Assembly (NCBI GenBank): GCA_030052745.1
Contig: JANBVO010000024.1
Location: forward strand, 310,001-374,000
Source of the DNA: Pleurostoma richardsiae
Lineage: Eukaryota > Ascomycota > Sordariomycetes > Calosphaeriales > Pleurostomataceae
Length of the DNA: 64,000 nt
Direction: 5' to 3'
In this document: positions 24,499 through 35,764 of the stretch, piece by piece
How positions within the stretch are numbered: position 1 is the stretch's first letter
Layout of the letters: the number at the start of each line of letters is the position of its first letter
Notes under the pieces: generated by a model
Seen by the model: only the letters and a program-made list of their open reading frames with translations
Database searches by the model: none
Told to the model about the DNA's origin: nothing
Made by a program: the position numbers and the translations under genes

Positions 24499-25832
24499 TC
24501 ATTCGTTCCGGTCTTGTTGCCCAGTAAGAGACACCCCGTCTGTCGTTGCGCCCTCGTTGCTCTCATCGTCCACTTCTTCGGAATCGTCATCCTCTTCCTC
24601 ATCCTCAGCTTCCACCCCATCCTCCTTTTCTTCCTCGCCCTGGAGAACGTATGCCGGTGACCGCTCGACGAGGCCGCGGTAGTACGCCACCAGCACCTCC
24701 GGGTTGGGCACGATTTTCCAGTCCACCCTATAGAGAAATTCGAGCTCCAGCAGTTTGAGCTCTGCCACTCGGACACCTCCGACCCTGGCGTAAGTCGAGT
24801 TGTTCCAGAACGAGTCTGACAGACCCTTCGCCGCGACAGTCGCGGCTGTGATAAGGAAACGGTGCACCGTCAGCGTGTTTATTGTGAAATCCGGGTATAG
24901 AGCGCATAACCGGTCGATGTAATAGACCATCGATAGAAGTAGGGGCGGGGTCAGCGTAGCATGCTTCGCCAGCCGGTGTAAATAGTCTAGTACCGATATA
25001 CCAGGCGCTGTCCTGTCCAGGTGTCAGTAATCAAAACTCCCTGCGGCATAGCTATGCCTTGCCGTTGGCAGAATAGCAGGACATACCGAGAATGGAAGCG
25101 GGTTAGGTGGCCGGACTTAAGGGCCAATGCATCATTCGTCTCTATCAGCTCGGCGAGCATGTTCGCGATCAAGACAACCATGTCCTCGACAGGACAAAAC
25201 TCATACCGCTGAGGCAAGACCTTTGGCGGCGGGGTATCGGGTCTGGCCCGCTTCGAGTTCGCCTCGGCGCTCTCGTCGGCCGCAGAAGAGGAGGATGCGA
25301 CGGCCGAATCGCTCGGAATGACCTGTGAGTTGCGCCTCTTATTTGGCGACATCGGGGGTGCCGCCCTGACGATCTGCGGCTGTTCTTGCGGGAGCGGACC
25401 GCGGCCGTCGCGCTGCTGGGATGACTCGCCTCCTTCGTCCGTCAAGGCCATAGGCTGTGGCCCAGGTGTTGGTGGAAGCTCCGATGGAGTCTTGCTCTGC
25501 GGTGAGTGAGGCTGCCTAGGTGCGGTGTAGTTTACCGGCTCCATGGGCGAGTACTGCGTCGCGGCGTCGACCGATACATATTCCTTGGGAGGCGGTGGAC
25601 GCTCTTGCTGCTGCTGCTTCTTCTGCGGCTGCTTCTGCGACGAAGGCTTCGGCGAAGAGGTCATCGCCGCTGTGGCTGATGAGATGGATGGGCGCCGTGA
25701 TGATGCGGTCGTCGGCGCCCGAGGAGACAGGTGAGGGGAGGGGCCGACGGCGGCGGGCGCATAGTGGAATGTGTGGAAGGTGCTCGGCGAGGCATTGGAG
25801 GACCTTGCCGGGACGGGAGATCGAGTTAACAT
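24499..25832 (-). CDS. PHO80: Pho80/PREG-like cyclin (phosphate-responsive)
   Basis: Regulatory cyclin of the Pho85/PGOV kinase that represses the phosphate-starvation response (Pho80 in yeast, PREG in Neurospora). Exons 25087-25832 and 24499-25012 join to 419 residues (donor GTATGT, acceptor GGACAG). The N-terminal half is Pro/Ser/Gln-rich and disordered (QKKQQQQERPPPP). The cyclin box starts about residue 210: YEFCPVEDMVVLIANMLAEL, then TAPGISVLDYLHRLAKHATL, PPLLLSMVYYIDRLCALYPD and HRFLITAATVAAKGLSDSFW, ending in the typical YARVGGVRVAELKLLELEFL. The tail is acidic (EEEDDDSEEVDDE). The gene is divergent from GID5. Members of the wider Pcl family exist; PHO80/PREG is the best fit but paralogues cannot be ruled out. 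Confidence 0.85.
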
Positions 25833-27743
25833 GGTCCCGGCTTCATCCTTCTGGGGGGTCCGGGGCGGAGGCGGGAAAAAGTGTCGCGCTGGCCGGCCTG
25901 ACTCGAATGCTGCCCAGAATGTTCAAGGATGCACTTTCTCAATTCTTCTCCACCCCTCTCCGAGCTGCCGGGTTATGTAATTCTCCGCACTTCGGACCCG
26001 GAACATACGCCGTGCCCAGTGACGATGAGCAGAAGCAAGTAATCCGTTACGGCACTTGGACTCCTTTAAGGAATGGATTAGCGCAAGGCACAGGATGAAA
26101 TGAATGGTAGGATCTGGCGAAAAGTGATACCGGTCTGGCTGGTGGTGACGGATCGGCGCTGCTCAAGATCTGGTTGGTGTTACGGGAAGAGTTGAATGGC
26201 TACAAAAAGACGGCCAGGCTGCCTCCCGTCCCTACAATCTCTGGCAGAAGTCAAGAATTAACTGAAGAGATGATTTCGTCACACGACGGGGGTCGAAGCC
26301 CACATAATAAATTCTTTCTTTCTTCCTCTTGCGTCTCTTGAAGGCTTCTTCTGTCTATATAGGCAGAGGCCGTCTCCCACCGCCTAGGCAACGTCACAAT
26401 GATTGGAATGAGCCTCCAAATTGTGGGAAAAGGTCTCCCAGTCTAACTGTCTTGCTGACCGAGGGGCCAACAAGCCGGATCTTAAGTGGGCAAGGTGGGC
26501 CACGCGCTCACTTTGGTGCTGTAGGGGAGCCAAACGGGGATGTTGCCAGCACCACACCGCAGGGCTGGCTGACAGAGAAAGCCATTCATCGATGTCGACG
26601 GCTGAAAGATGGGACAACCGCCATCTGCTCCGGACACGACGCTCCATTGGCAGATCCGTTGAGAGCGAACCAGGGGCGGTCAGGCTTGCTACAGGCTAGG
26701 CCAACAATCAACGAGGAAAGCTCCAAAGTACCTTACACTAGTAGTAGGGCTTGAAGGAGCAGACGCTGATTCTTTCTTCTCGTGTCGTTCTGCATTTTTT
26801 TTTTTTTTTTTTCAGATGTTCCAGACTCACTCGTTGGTTGTAAATACCGACGGCCGGCCATATATAGGATGTGGCCGTCGGCGTTGCATGGTAGGTATGT
26901 GTATGGATATTTAGTTACCTTACCATGGCCCCCGTCCCTAAGAGAATTGCCATGATTCGGCAATGGCACAACCTGTGCTTCGTAGTGTGTACCTAAGGTA
27001 AGGTATTGTAGCAATTCGGCGACCTAGATAATGGAAGAAGAGTGAATTCATCGAGAGACTTGCGCGACTCCGACCCTCATCGAGTCTGACCGCCACAGCA
27101 GCCACGGACAGAGGCTGCCGAGAGTGGGGAAGAAGAACCGCATCCCGGGTCAGTGGATGAGGTGCCCCGATGGACCCAGAGTGGCGCGCGCAGACCGACA
27201 GACAGCCTACCTGCACTCCTGCACTCCGTACTCCGACTGTGGAGCACATGCTTGGACAGACTCCAGTCTCCAGTCCTCGTTCCCTGACGCCATCACCGCA
27301 CCCGCGATCTGCTTTGCTTCCCTGCCGTGACGACGAGTGACTGCGCCTTTCGAGTTGAAGCTGTTCTTGCCTGCATATCCAGGTATTCGGCGTCCATTTG
27401 CATTTTGAAGGCATTTTTCCCAGGCCAGAAGCGAGTCACATACTCTCCTCGTCTTGACATTCAGCACTGCACGAATAGTTGCGCAAGCGCTCGCAAGCAA
27501 GAGGAGCCCTGCCAACCGCCGCTTGCCTCACGTGGCACAACATCAACAATATCGCGATAATTACAGGGCGCTCCTGCATCTTCACCGCTGTGATTGACCT
27601 CTTTGGACCGGCAACCACTTTCGCTGCCATATCAAGGTTTGGTTGTGTGCCGAAACCCTGATCCCCGGTCTCGCGACAGCGAAGAGAGCGGCGTGCCTCG
27701 AAATCGTACGGCTCCCATCTCTCCCAACCCGACTCTAGAGACT
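25833..27743. other. Divergent promoter region, cyclin (-) and GID5 (+)
   Basis: 1.9 kb shared upstream region. It holds a T18 run (26795-26812), a GGTAGGTATG motif and a doubled CTCCGTA near 27223-27235. No gene supported; a weak tRNA-like T-loop near 26264 was rejected. Confidence 0.45.
26795..26812. repeat. T18 homopolymer
   Basis: Eighteen consecutive T followed by CAG on the plus strand, in the cyclin/GID5 divergent promoter. It could act as a nucleosome-depleting poly(dA:dT) tract; its length may vary. Confidence 0.9.
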
Positions 27744-30700
27744 ATGCCATCCGCTATGGCGCGAGCGCAAACCCCTCCGGTTATAGCGCAGCTTAGGACA
27801 GCTAGGAATCCTAGTGAGCAGGTAGCTGCTTTGCGATATCTGAAGAATGACATAGTTGGGCATGTCCAGAGGAAGGAAAAGTGGCTGCAAGCCGGTGTGC
27901 TCGAGCCTGTGGTCAAGATTCTGGTCGCCAGCAGGGCGCCGGGGAAGCTCAATGGCAAAGAGAGCCGCGCTTATACCACTCTCTCAAGGAGCCTGACTGA
28001 GGAGGAATTGGTGCGCCTTCATGCGCTGCAGGTCCTGGCTGCGTTCGCCAACGGTGAGTCCATCCGGACGCTCTATGCCATCTACGTATGGACGCTGACA
28101 CTGACCGTTCCCTCAAGGCGGCCCAGCTTTCCTCGCCCCAATCGACGCTGCCGGCGCCATTTCCGTCGTCCTCGCGAATATTCCTCCAATCGACAATCCT
28201 CCCGAGATCGTGCTAGCGAGCCTAAAGGTATTGACGAGTGTTGTCGAAGCCTCTGCTTTAGCCTCGCCGGCTTCCTCGACAGACCTAGCTAGCCTAGCCG
28301 AGAAGATCCTCGTCCCGCATCTGTTAGATGCATTCTACACGATATTGACCGCACAATCCCCGACCGCCTTGGGACAGGCACAGGTGTCCTTGGTAGCGGC
28401 CTTGATCGGCCGGTTATGTCGAGAAGAGCGGCACCAGGTTACATTTACGCAGACGGGGATCTTAGAGGCACTGGCCACAAGGCTGGCGAGCATCGCCGTG
28501 GCCGAGGGCTACGTGATTCCGGGAGCGGAAATTCAGGCGCAGAAGGATGGGATAGCAGATCTGATACGAGAGCCAGCTGCCCCAGGGACGAGCCTTGGAC
28601 CTATACTGGAAGCCATCTCTGCCATTGTGGGTGACTCCCGCTGGAGAGCATCGGTTATGCTGTACTCGCCAGCTTTGATGGCTGTTTTCCCGAACCTGGA
28701 ATGGTCGGTCCCTGCGAAAGAGACGAGAAATTACCTACACACATTGGAGATGGCTGGGCTGAGCAGCACTGAGCCAGACTTGCTCGGCCCCATGGAGTAC
28801 TTCTTGCCTGTTGTTCCTAGCTCCCAGACAAAGGGCACAAGTTCTCAGGTGTCTCCTTTTCCTCCTCTGGGAATTTCTCTCTCGAGGGATAATCTAGTCT
28901 CCGTGCGAGCTGCCGCCGTCAACAAGTTTACCACGTCCTCGGCGAGCTGGGACCCCGCTCGACGCGACTCTCTGTCCTCCACTGCGGACTTGGAGGTTGA
29001 GGAACCGGAGAGTCCCGTTATACCATGGCTTATCCATCTGGTCAGGTCGCTAGACGGTATGGACAGAGTCATGGCCGCATCAGTCTTGACGTCCTTGTTC
29101 AAGACTGGCCTCGCAAGCGCGTCGAGGGAGGCCGATCTAGGCCTTCTAGTCGTCCCTCTCTTGGTGCAGATGCTGAACAACGTGGAAGCCAGTCCTACGA
29201 TAGCCGAGTTCGTTGATGCGCAGACTGCTTCCTCTTGGGCTCTTAAGGAGCGCACACTCGCGGTTCTAGCGAGGCTTATAACAGACAGCGAGTTTCTACA
29301 AAAGTGCGCCTTTGACTGTCAAGCTGCGAAGACAATTGCCCAGTTGTTGAAGGAGGCATACGAACCGCTTCCGGCAAACAAGGCCTCAAAGACGTGGTCG
29401 CCATCTCCTCGGTCTGAGAGCGCGGTGGACCGTGAGGGTGTCTCGCCCACCTGCAGACTCGGAGCCCGTGGCCAGTTACCTCTGCGCGTTCACCGAACCA
29501 GGATGAGAGAAAGCGCACTGAAGGCCACCGCAGCGATGGCGTCTTTCAAGGACGAGTACCGGAAAGCGCTTGTTGAGCTGGATATTGTCCCTTACATAGT
29601 CGAATCCCTCACAAATGCACCTTCAAAGCCGAAGGGTCCTAAGGATCGATCCAAGCCTTCTGAAAGCGTCGACGAAGTTATTATTGCGAACCCCAATTCG
29701 CCGTATGGCACGAATCCGGTCTCGGTCATTATAGCCGCATGTCACGCCGTCCGCATGTTGTCACGATCGGTTAGCATCCTTCGCACATCTCTGCAGGACT
29801 TCGACGTGGCAACGCCCATTCTTCGGCTCCTACGACACCCTGATATTGACGTTCAGAATGCTGCGTGTGCCGCAATGTGCAATCTCCTCACGGAGGTAAG
29901 CCCGATGAGACAGGTAAGTGCTTCCAAGTTGGCCGTCATACACTCAGAGAAAAACATATTGACAATTGGTGCAGTCTCTACGGGAAGCTAGGGTGATGAA
30001 CATCATATGCGAACACGCTCATTCCCTGAACGCTTCACTCCGGCTCAATGCACTGTGGGCCCTGAAGCATTTCATTCAGGGAGTCAGCACCGATCTGAAA
30101 AAGGCATGCCTCGAGCAGCTCGAGCCCGGATGGCTTGTACAGCTCATAATGGATGATACCGAGGACGATGCGTTATTCGCGCGCACTAAGAATGACAGGC
30201 AAGGGTCTCAGCTCTCCGGCGATGATATGGACGAAGACGTCGAGATGGACAGGTCGGAGGAGGAATCGCAGCCATGGCATTCGCCCTTCTTGCAACACCC
30301 CAGCAGCCAGAAGGCCAGCATGGACAGGAGCCGGTCAGCACGGCTGCAGCACGCGGAGCGCAAAGTGTCTGCGTTTCGAGAAGCCGAGCTGAACCCGGTG
30401 CGGAAGGCCCGTAACGACGATCTCGCGATTCAGGAGCAGGGGGTCAATTTCATCCGGAATCTCCTGGAAGGGCCCGGTGCCAGCGCCGAGTCGGCCCGGG
30501 GCAACACGGAAATGGTGGACTACCTGTTCAGCGAGCTCGGGCAGGACCGGCTGTTCAAGATCCTCGAGTCCAAGCTGCAGGTCAAGTTCCTGCACCCCTT
30601 CAGCAGGCGGTTCCCCTCGCCGGCGGCGCGGGACTCCCGCGTGCTCTACCCGCAGGCGCGCATCGTCGAGGCGGTCGTCTACGTGCTGGTGCACATGGCG

Positions 30701-31000
30701 GCCAGCGTGCCGCGGCACCGGCAGGTGGTCATCTCGCAGACGAAGCTGCTGCAGGAGCTGGGCAAGCACTTCGCCAGCCGCGACGCCGAGGTGCGCCTGG
30801 CGCTGTGCCACCTCGTCACCAACCTCACCTGGCAGGACGACGCGTCCGACGAGGACGGCAGCCGCCAGCGCGCCGCCGAGCTCAGGCGGCTCGGGCTGCT
30901 GGCGAAGCTGGAGGCCCTGGAGCAGGAGGACGAGGAGCTCGACATCCGCGAGCGCGCCAAGGCGGCCATCTGGCAGATCAACAAGCGGAGGGACTACTAG
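27744..31000 (+). CDS. GID5: GID complex armadillo subunit Gid5/Vid28 (ARMC8 homologue)
   Basis: Scaffold subunit of the GID/CTLH ubiquitin ligase, which in yeast degrades gluconeogenic enzymes on return to glucose. Exons 27744-28053, 28118-29913 and 29975-31000 join to 1043 residues. Junctions restore AFANG/GPAFLAPIDAAG and LLTEVSPMRQ/SLREARVMNI; an alternative donor 18 nt earlier stays in frame but would drop SPMRQ. Armadillo-type helical repeats run through the protein (e.g. RNPSEQVAALRYLKNDIVGH, DVQNAACAAMCNLLTEVSP, LRLNALWALKHFIQG, DAEVRLALCHLVTNLTW). An acidic insert lies around residues 770-800. The last ~200 residues, from QEQGVNFIRNLLEGPG, are the most family-like. Start could also be the Met four codons on (27756). 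Confidence 0.9.
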
Positions 31001-34000
31001 GTGGAGTCCGCCCGCGGCCGGCCGCCGGCCGCCGGCGCTGCTGCTGCTGCTGGTGCGTCTGGGCCGGACGTGCCACCACCAAGTGTGGAACTGCCAGACT
31101 AGCTGTCGAACTTGCTGATCTAGACCCCACGGTGATCTGATAATGGTGGTCGGCAGGTGACCCTGTTGCAGGATGACATTTGACTTTCTTGGGCACCCGC
31201 CTCTCCTTACCCCATGTCTCACTTCTCACACGGTTCGGCAGCGGCTCACTGCACTGACCACCACCATCAGCGACCACCACCACCAGCCGCGAGCGCTAGC
31301 GAGTTGAAAGCGTCAGATGCATGATTATTGATCGATTTTCTTTGTTGCGGGGGGAGGACATGTCACGATATAGAACTGGACTGAGGGGGGACGCGGGGTT
31401 CGGGCATCATGAGAGGCACGGTTGCATCATACCTGCAGCGTCGGGGACGGGGACGGGGAAGACAGAAAGCATGCGAGGGAGGGTTGGCTGCCTTACCTCC
31501 CAAGGTGATGAGCCTCGGGCCCTACAGACACCTACCTACCTGTGTCACTTGTGTATTGATTAGCAGGATTATTGATTACTCGGGATCCTCGGTCCTGGTG
31601 GACGGGAGATATCACACATACAGACATCGTACATCGTTAGGAAAACCGGAAAGGGAGAAAAAGCAGTTGATCGAGCAAGAGGATCCATCCAGCATGCAAA
31701 CCGGTGTGAGTGAAGGTCGAATAGGGAGTGTCTCCCCTTCCGCGACTCAGGTCTTACTACGCGTAGTGTAGGTGTGCTTACCCGGGGCATTGGAGTAATC
31801 GGGTTGCCGCTGATCCCATCGCCGTTTCAACTCGCTCAGTAAGGTAGCGTGCTCGCTCTATAGGGTGAGGAGCTTTCCGTCAATAAAGCCCCTCGGGAGC
31901 GCGTCGAGTTGCATGTGAACACGGCATCACGGAATGACCAAGCACCGGGGCCGTCGCATCACTGATTAGGAACCAGCATAGATAGCCGATAGACCAGTGA
32001 GGTAGAGCCAGGAGATTCGCAAATCTACAGTACAATTCGCCGTCATGCATTTGCGGTTCGCGACTAGACAGGAAGACATAGTGGTGAGCGGCAGAGTTTC
32101 TTCGCGGAGCTCTTTCGCCGGTGAAGCTGACTTGACATCCGGAAACTGCGGATGAGGGCATCATCTCATTTCAAGCCACAGGGGAGCCAATATGCAATGT
32201 AGTCGAAGCCGGCATGCGGTCAGCCAGCGGGCATCCCTGTCGTCGATCGATCACCGTTTCAGCGGGACATTCAGTAGTGTGAGGGATGAGAGGGTTGCAG
32301 GGGGGTCGTTAGTGGTGGTGGTGCCTTCAGTAATTAGTGGTGCATGCAGAGTAAAAGCTCTGATGGTGGCATGACCTCAGGCTCGAGCGAAAATGACAAG
32401 GGCGCTGCATCCCGCTGAGGGGACCGGCAGCCGCCTGGTGGGTGTGGACCGGCTCTTGGGCGACCTGCCCACTACCGGCAGTCAGCGAGGCTGCAGGGCG
32501 TTACTCAGAGTACCTCTCGAGAACCGATGGCGGCCAGCTGTCGCGCAAGGCTTCGACCGTCTCAACATCATGACGATGATGTGCATTTCGCTCTGTTTCA
32601 TTTATCGCTGTAGAGTAGACGCGGTACGAAGTTACAAGCATGTGCTTTGTTGTCAGGCGCCCGCCGGAGCTGAGCTTCCTGATCGTCAGATGGCGCCTAA
32701 GCTACAGCACAACGTACGAGTACGGTATGTGGGAAGAGGACGACAGAGTGCCCGGAAGAGAGAGAACATTTGCGTCGGATTCCGATGCCGCCGGCCTGGC
32801 GATGTTGCGCTGATCCGAGGATCGCCGGACACAGAGGTCCGCTCCACTGAGACGTGCAGAAAGGCAGAAACTGCGAGAAGTGGAACAGCAGGCAGGCATG
32901 CAGAGTCGCTTTCTGGCGGTACGTATAGGAGAGTAATTTACTCTAGTGCTGGCGCCGAGACGGGGCAGCATCCATCTACCGGCAGCTGGCATTGCAACAT
33001 CGGAGGAGCGAGCGGGTGGATCACGGAGATGCAGCCGGCATCCTGCGGTGATCGCTGAGTACATACCCGGCGACTGGCGACTGGCCAGCACGCTGGCTGC
33101 ATGGGCCGAGAGGAGTGTTCGATTGGTGGTCCGTGTGGCAACTCTAAATGCACGTCTTGCTGGGAGCCGAATGCGTGGTTGCTAGTCAGCAGCTTCCTGG
33201 GATGGCCTCACCCGTGACTCCTCGTTGCCGACGCTCCCGAGCATCGGTCGCCGGACATCGAGAGATTCGATCCCCTTCCAACTTCACGACCGGGTCTGGG
33301 CCCATGAGGTCATGCACCACTGCAACCGTCCTGCGGTATTCGTTCGGCCTTGAGAGCGCAAACCGCGGACGAAGAGTTTTCCCATATTGGGCCGTATATC
33401 GTTAACTCGAGCAAAATTTTCCTCTTGCTGTTGTGTGGACGCAGATGATGCCTCTTCGTGAATCTTCTAGCCTTGCCAGCCTTGGCCGGTCCGGCTCGTG
33501 TCAGTTCCTGTGCATTCCGAAGCGTATCCACCGGCTCCGAATCGAGCAAGGCTACTCTTAGCGATGCTGTAGGTGCAGTAGGGCTGCTGTTAGTAACTGT
33601 CTGCTAGTCTAGCATACCCGCGATCCTCCGTCTCCTCCGGAGGACCACGCCCGCGTTATTCAGCCGCCGCTTGGAGTGATCGTCGTCGCCCGGAGGCTCA
33701 ACCGAGGGGCGAAAAGGCGATCCAACGGGGGGTTGATCGATCGCGGTCCCTCCCTCCATCGCTCCCTCGCGTAGGTGCCCGAGGGCGACGCTCGGTGTCT
33801 GAGTGGAGGAGACACAAGCAACACAAGCAATACAAGCTGCAGAGTGCATTGATGATGATGGCATGGCACAGAGTCGGGGTGGGACGAGTTTGTTCCCAGG
33901 CCATCCGGCGCTTCCATCACATCATGGCTTTCCCCACAGAATCGACGGGAATCGACGGATGACGAAGCAGCGGGATTGGCTCGCCCTGCTGCTGCAACAC

Positions 34001-34749
34001 CGTGTCACAGGGACACTGGCCGCCCGTCATGAACGTGGAACTGGGCAGGCCGGGTCTCCTGACGGGCAAACAGAGTTAGACGGCTTTGATAGTGGGTAGC
34101 TTACAGTACCCAGGGCGCCATCTCCACCCGACCTTGTTGGGTTGATGCATCGTGGTGTACGGACTAGGTACTGTAGTCTACGTACCTTTGCAGCGTCGAA
34201 AAGCGGTTAGCGCGTTGGAGGTTCAGGAAATTTGTTTGGACGGCCGGCGGCTGGCCAATCACGTTGCACGCCTGCACTGTTCCGGCTGTCGCTTGCCCGT
34301 CCAGATCGTGATGCTGTGATACGCCGTGCCTGCCTTGCTGCCAGCCTTTCCAGGTCTCTTGCAAGGTTCCTCTCCCTTCGCTCAGTCACAGAGACGCGGG
34401 TCCCGCTTATTCCTCCCGTCCAGATGCTTCTCTCCTCCTTCGGCCAGCTCGGCTTTCGCGAGACGTCCCTCACTCGTCCGTCCCCATCGTCATCATCACC
34501 ATCTCCGAGCACATGCTGTCATCCGAGAACTTCCCGCCCACTCTACGCCCGCCAACCCGCGCTCACATCTATAAGAGCCTCTTCCCTTCCTCACTTCGCC
34601 TCTCACCTGGCCACCACTCGTCATCAGCATCGTTCCACAAGAGCATCTGTGAACGCCCAATCATAGTAAATCAACCCGTCCGAGCAGCCTCAGACCTAAT
34701 ACTACTTCATCGAATATCTTCATCACTTCTGTGATCAACTTCCATCATC
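31001..34749. other. 3.7 kb intergenic, GID5 downstream and opsin-related gene upstream
   Basis: No supported gene. The last ~400 bp (34340-34749) are rich in C/T, as in fungal leaders of strongly expressed genes, with a TATAAGAG at 34570-34577. The rest shows only short open frames without bias. Confidence 0.5.
34570..34577 (+). promoter_or_regulatory. TATA-like element of the opsin-related gene
   Basis: TATAAGAG lies 173-180 nt before the ATG at 34750, in a pyrimidine-rich stretch. The position fits a core promoter with a ~150-nt leader; this is inference from sequence only. Confidence 0.4.
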
Positions 34750-35764
34750 ATGGGTCTAATCATCCTCCGCGACAACGATGCGCTAGACATCAACCCGCCT
34801 GCGGGTGATCAGCATCTGTCCGTCAATGGCTCCGACTGGTTGTGGGCAGTGACAGCTGTCTTCGTTCTGTCATTTGTAAGGGCTTCCTCCTCCAAGACAT
34901 CAATGTCTCGTTTGTGTTGCTGACAACTGCGTCTCAGATCATCTTCGTCGGTTTGACTTTCATCGCAAAGGCTGGTGAGAAGATCTTCCACTACCTGTTC
35001 GCCATCGCCTTGCTTGTCGGTTCAATCGCCTACTTCGCCATGGCCTCGGACTTGGCTTTCAGCGTCGTCACCCAGGTGGACCAGTTGCACATGGGCCACA
35101 CTCGACAGATCTTCTGGGCCAAGTATGTCTACTGGGTCGTCTCCTGGCCTGTCGCCATCATCGCACTGGGCCTGATTAGCGGAGTTGCTTGGGCTACCAT
35201 TGCCTACAACATTGCCCTGGCCTGGGTCTGGTATGTCTTCCTCTCTTGACTTCAGATTTGATATCGGGGTCAGTCTTACTGACAACATTACCTAGGGCCA
35301 TTGCCTACATCTGCTCGGCTTACACTGCCAGCACCTACAAGTGGGGTTTCTATGCCTTCGGCACGATCGCATGGTGCCTGCTTGCCTTCCAGACCCTCTT
35401 CGTTGGCAACCGCCGTGCCACCCAGATGAACGTCGTCAAGACCCATCACATCGCCCTGGCGTCCTGGACCAACCTGCTGTGGCTGCTGTACCCGATTGCC
35501 TTCGGTCTGTCTGATGGTGGTAACCGCATCAAGGAGACCGCCGGATTCATCTTCTTCGGTATTCTCGACATTCTTCTGATCCCGGTCCTCGCCTTCTGCT
35601 TCATTGGTCTGGGCAACAGCTGGGACTACAACCGCCTGAACCTCGCCTTCACGCAGTACGGCCGTGTTCCCGTCTCGGCCGGCACTTTCCCCGAGAAGGA
35701 GGCTGCTGCCACCCCGGCTGGTGGTCCCGTCACTAGCCAGCCCGCTCCGGCCACCACTGTCTAA
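34750..35764 (+). CDS. Opsin-related protein (Yro2/Mrh1/Hsp30 type), no retinal lysine
   Basis: A seven-helix membrane protein of the microbial rhodopsin fold. Exons 34750-34875, 34938-35230 and 35296-35764 join to 295 residues (donors GTAAGG and GTATGT; acceptors TCAG and CTAG). Against bacteriorhodopsin, helix C AKYVYWVVSWP has Lys104 for Arg82, Tyr107 for Asp85 and Ala118 for Asp96. Helix F keeps W-x-x-Y-P (WLLYP). Helix G FGILDILLIPVLAF keeps the Asp (Asp231) but has Ile235 where retinal-binding Lys216 would be. It therefore cannot form the usual retinal Schiff base and belongs with opsin-related, stress-induced plasma-membrane proteins rather than Nop-1 pumps or sensors. The C-terminal ~30 residues are Pro/Ala/Thr-rich. 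Confidence 0.93.

Noticed and set aside
26200-26310. Possible tRNA around a GGGTCGAAGCCC T-loop-like string
   Set aside because: The T-stem does not pair over five bases, no matching A box is at the right distance, and the acceptor ends do not pair.
30580-30650. Extra intron in GID5 exon 3
   Set aside because: The GT...AG pairs there would give introns of about 30 nt, shorter than any in the window, and the frame continues with family-like sequence.
32393-33058. 221-codon open frame between GID5 and the opsin-related gene
   Set aside because: No hydrophobic, domain or codon-bias signature; likely chance in GC-rich DNA.
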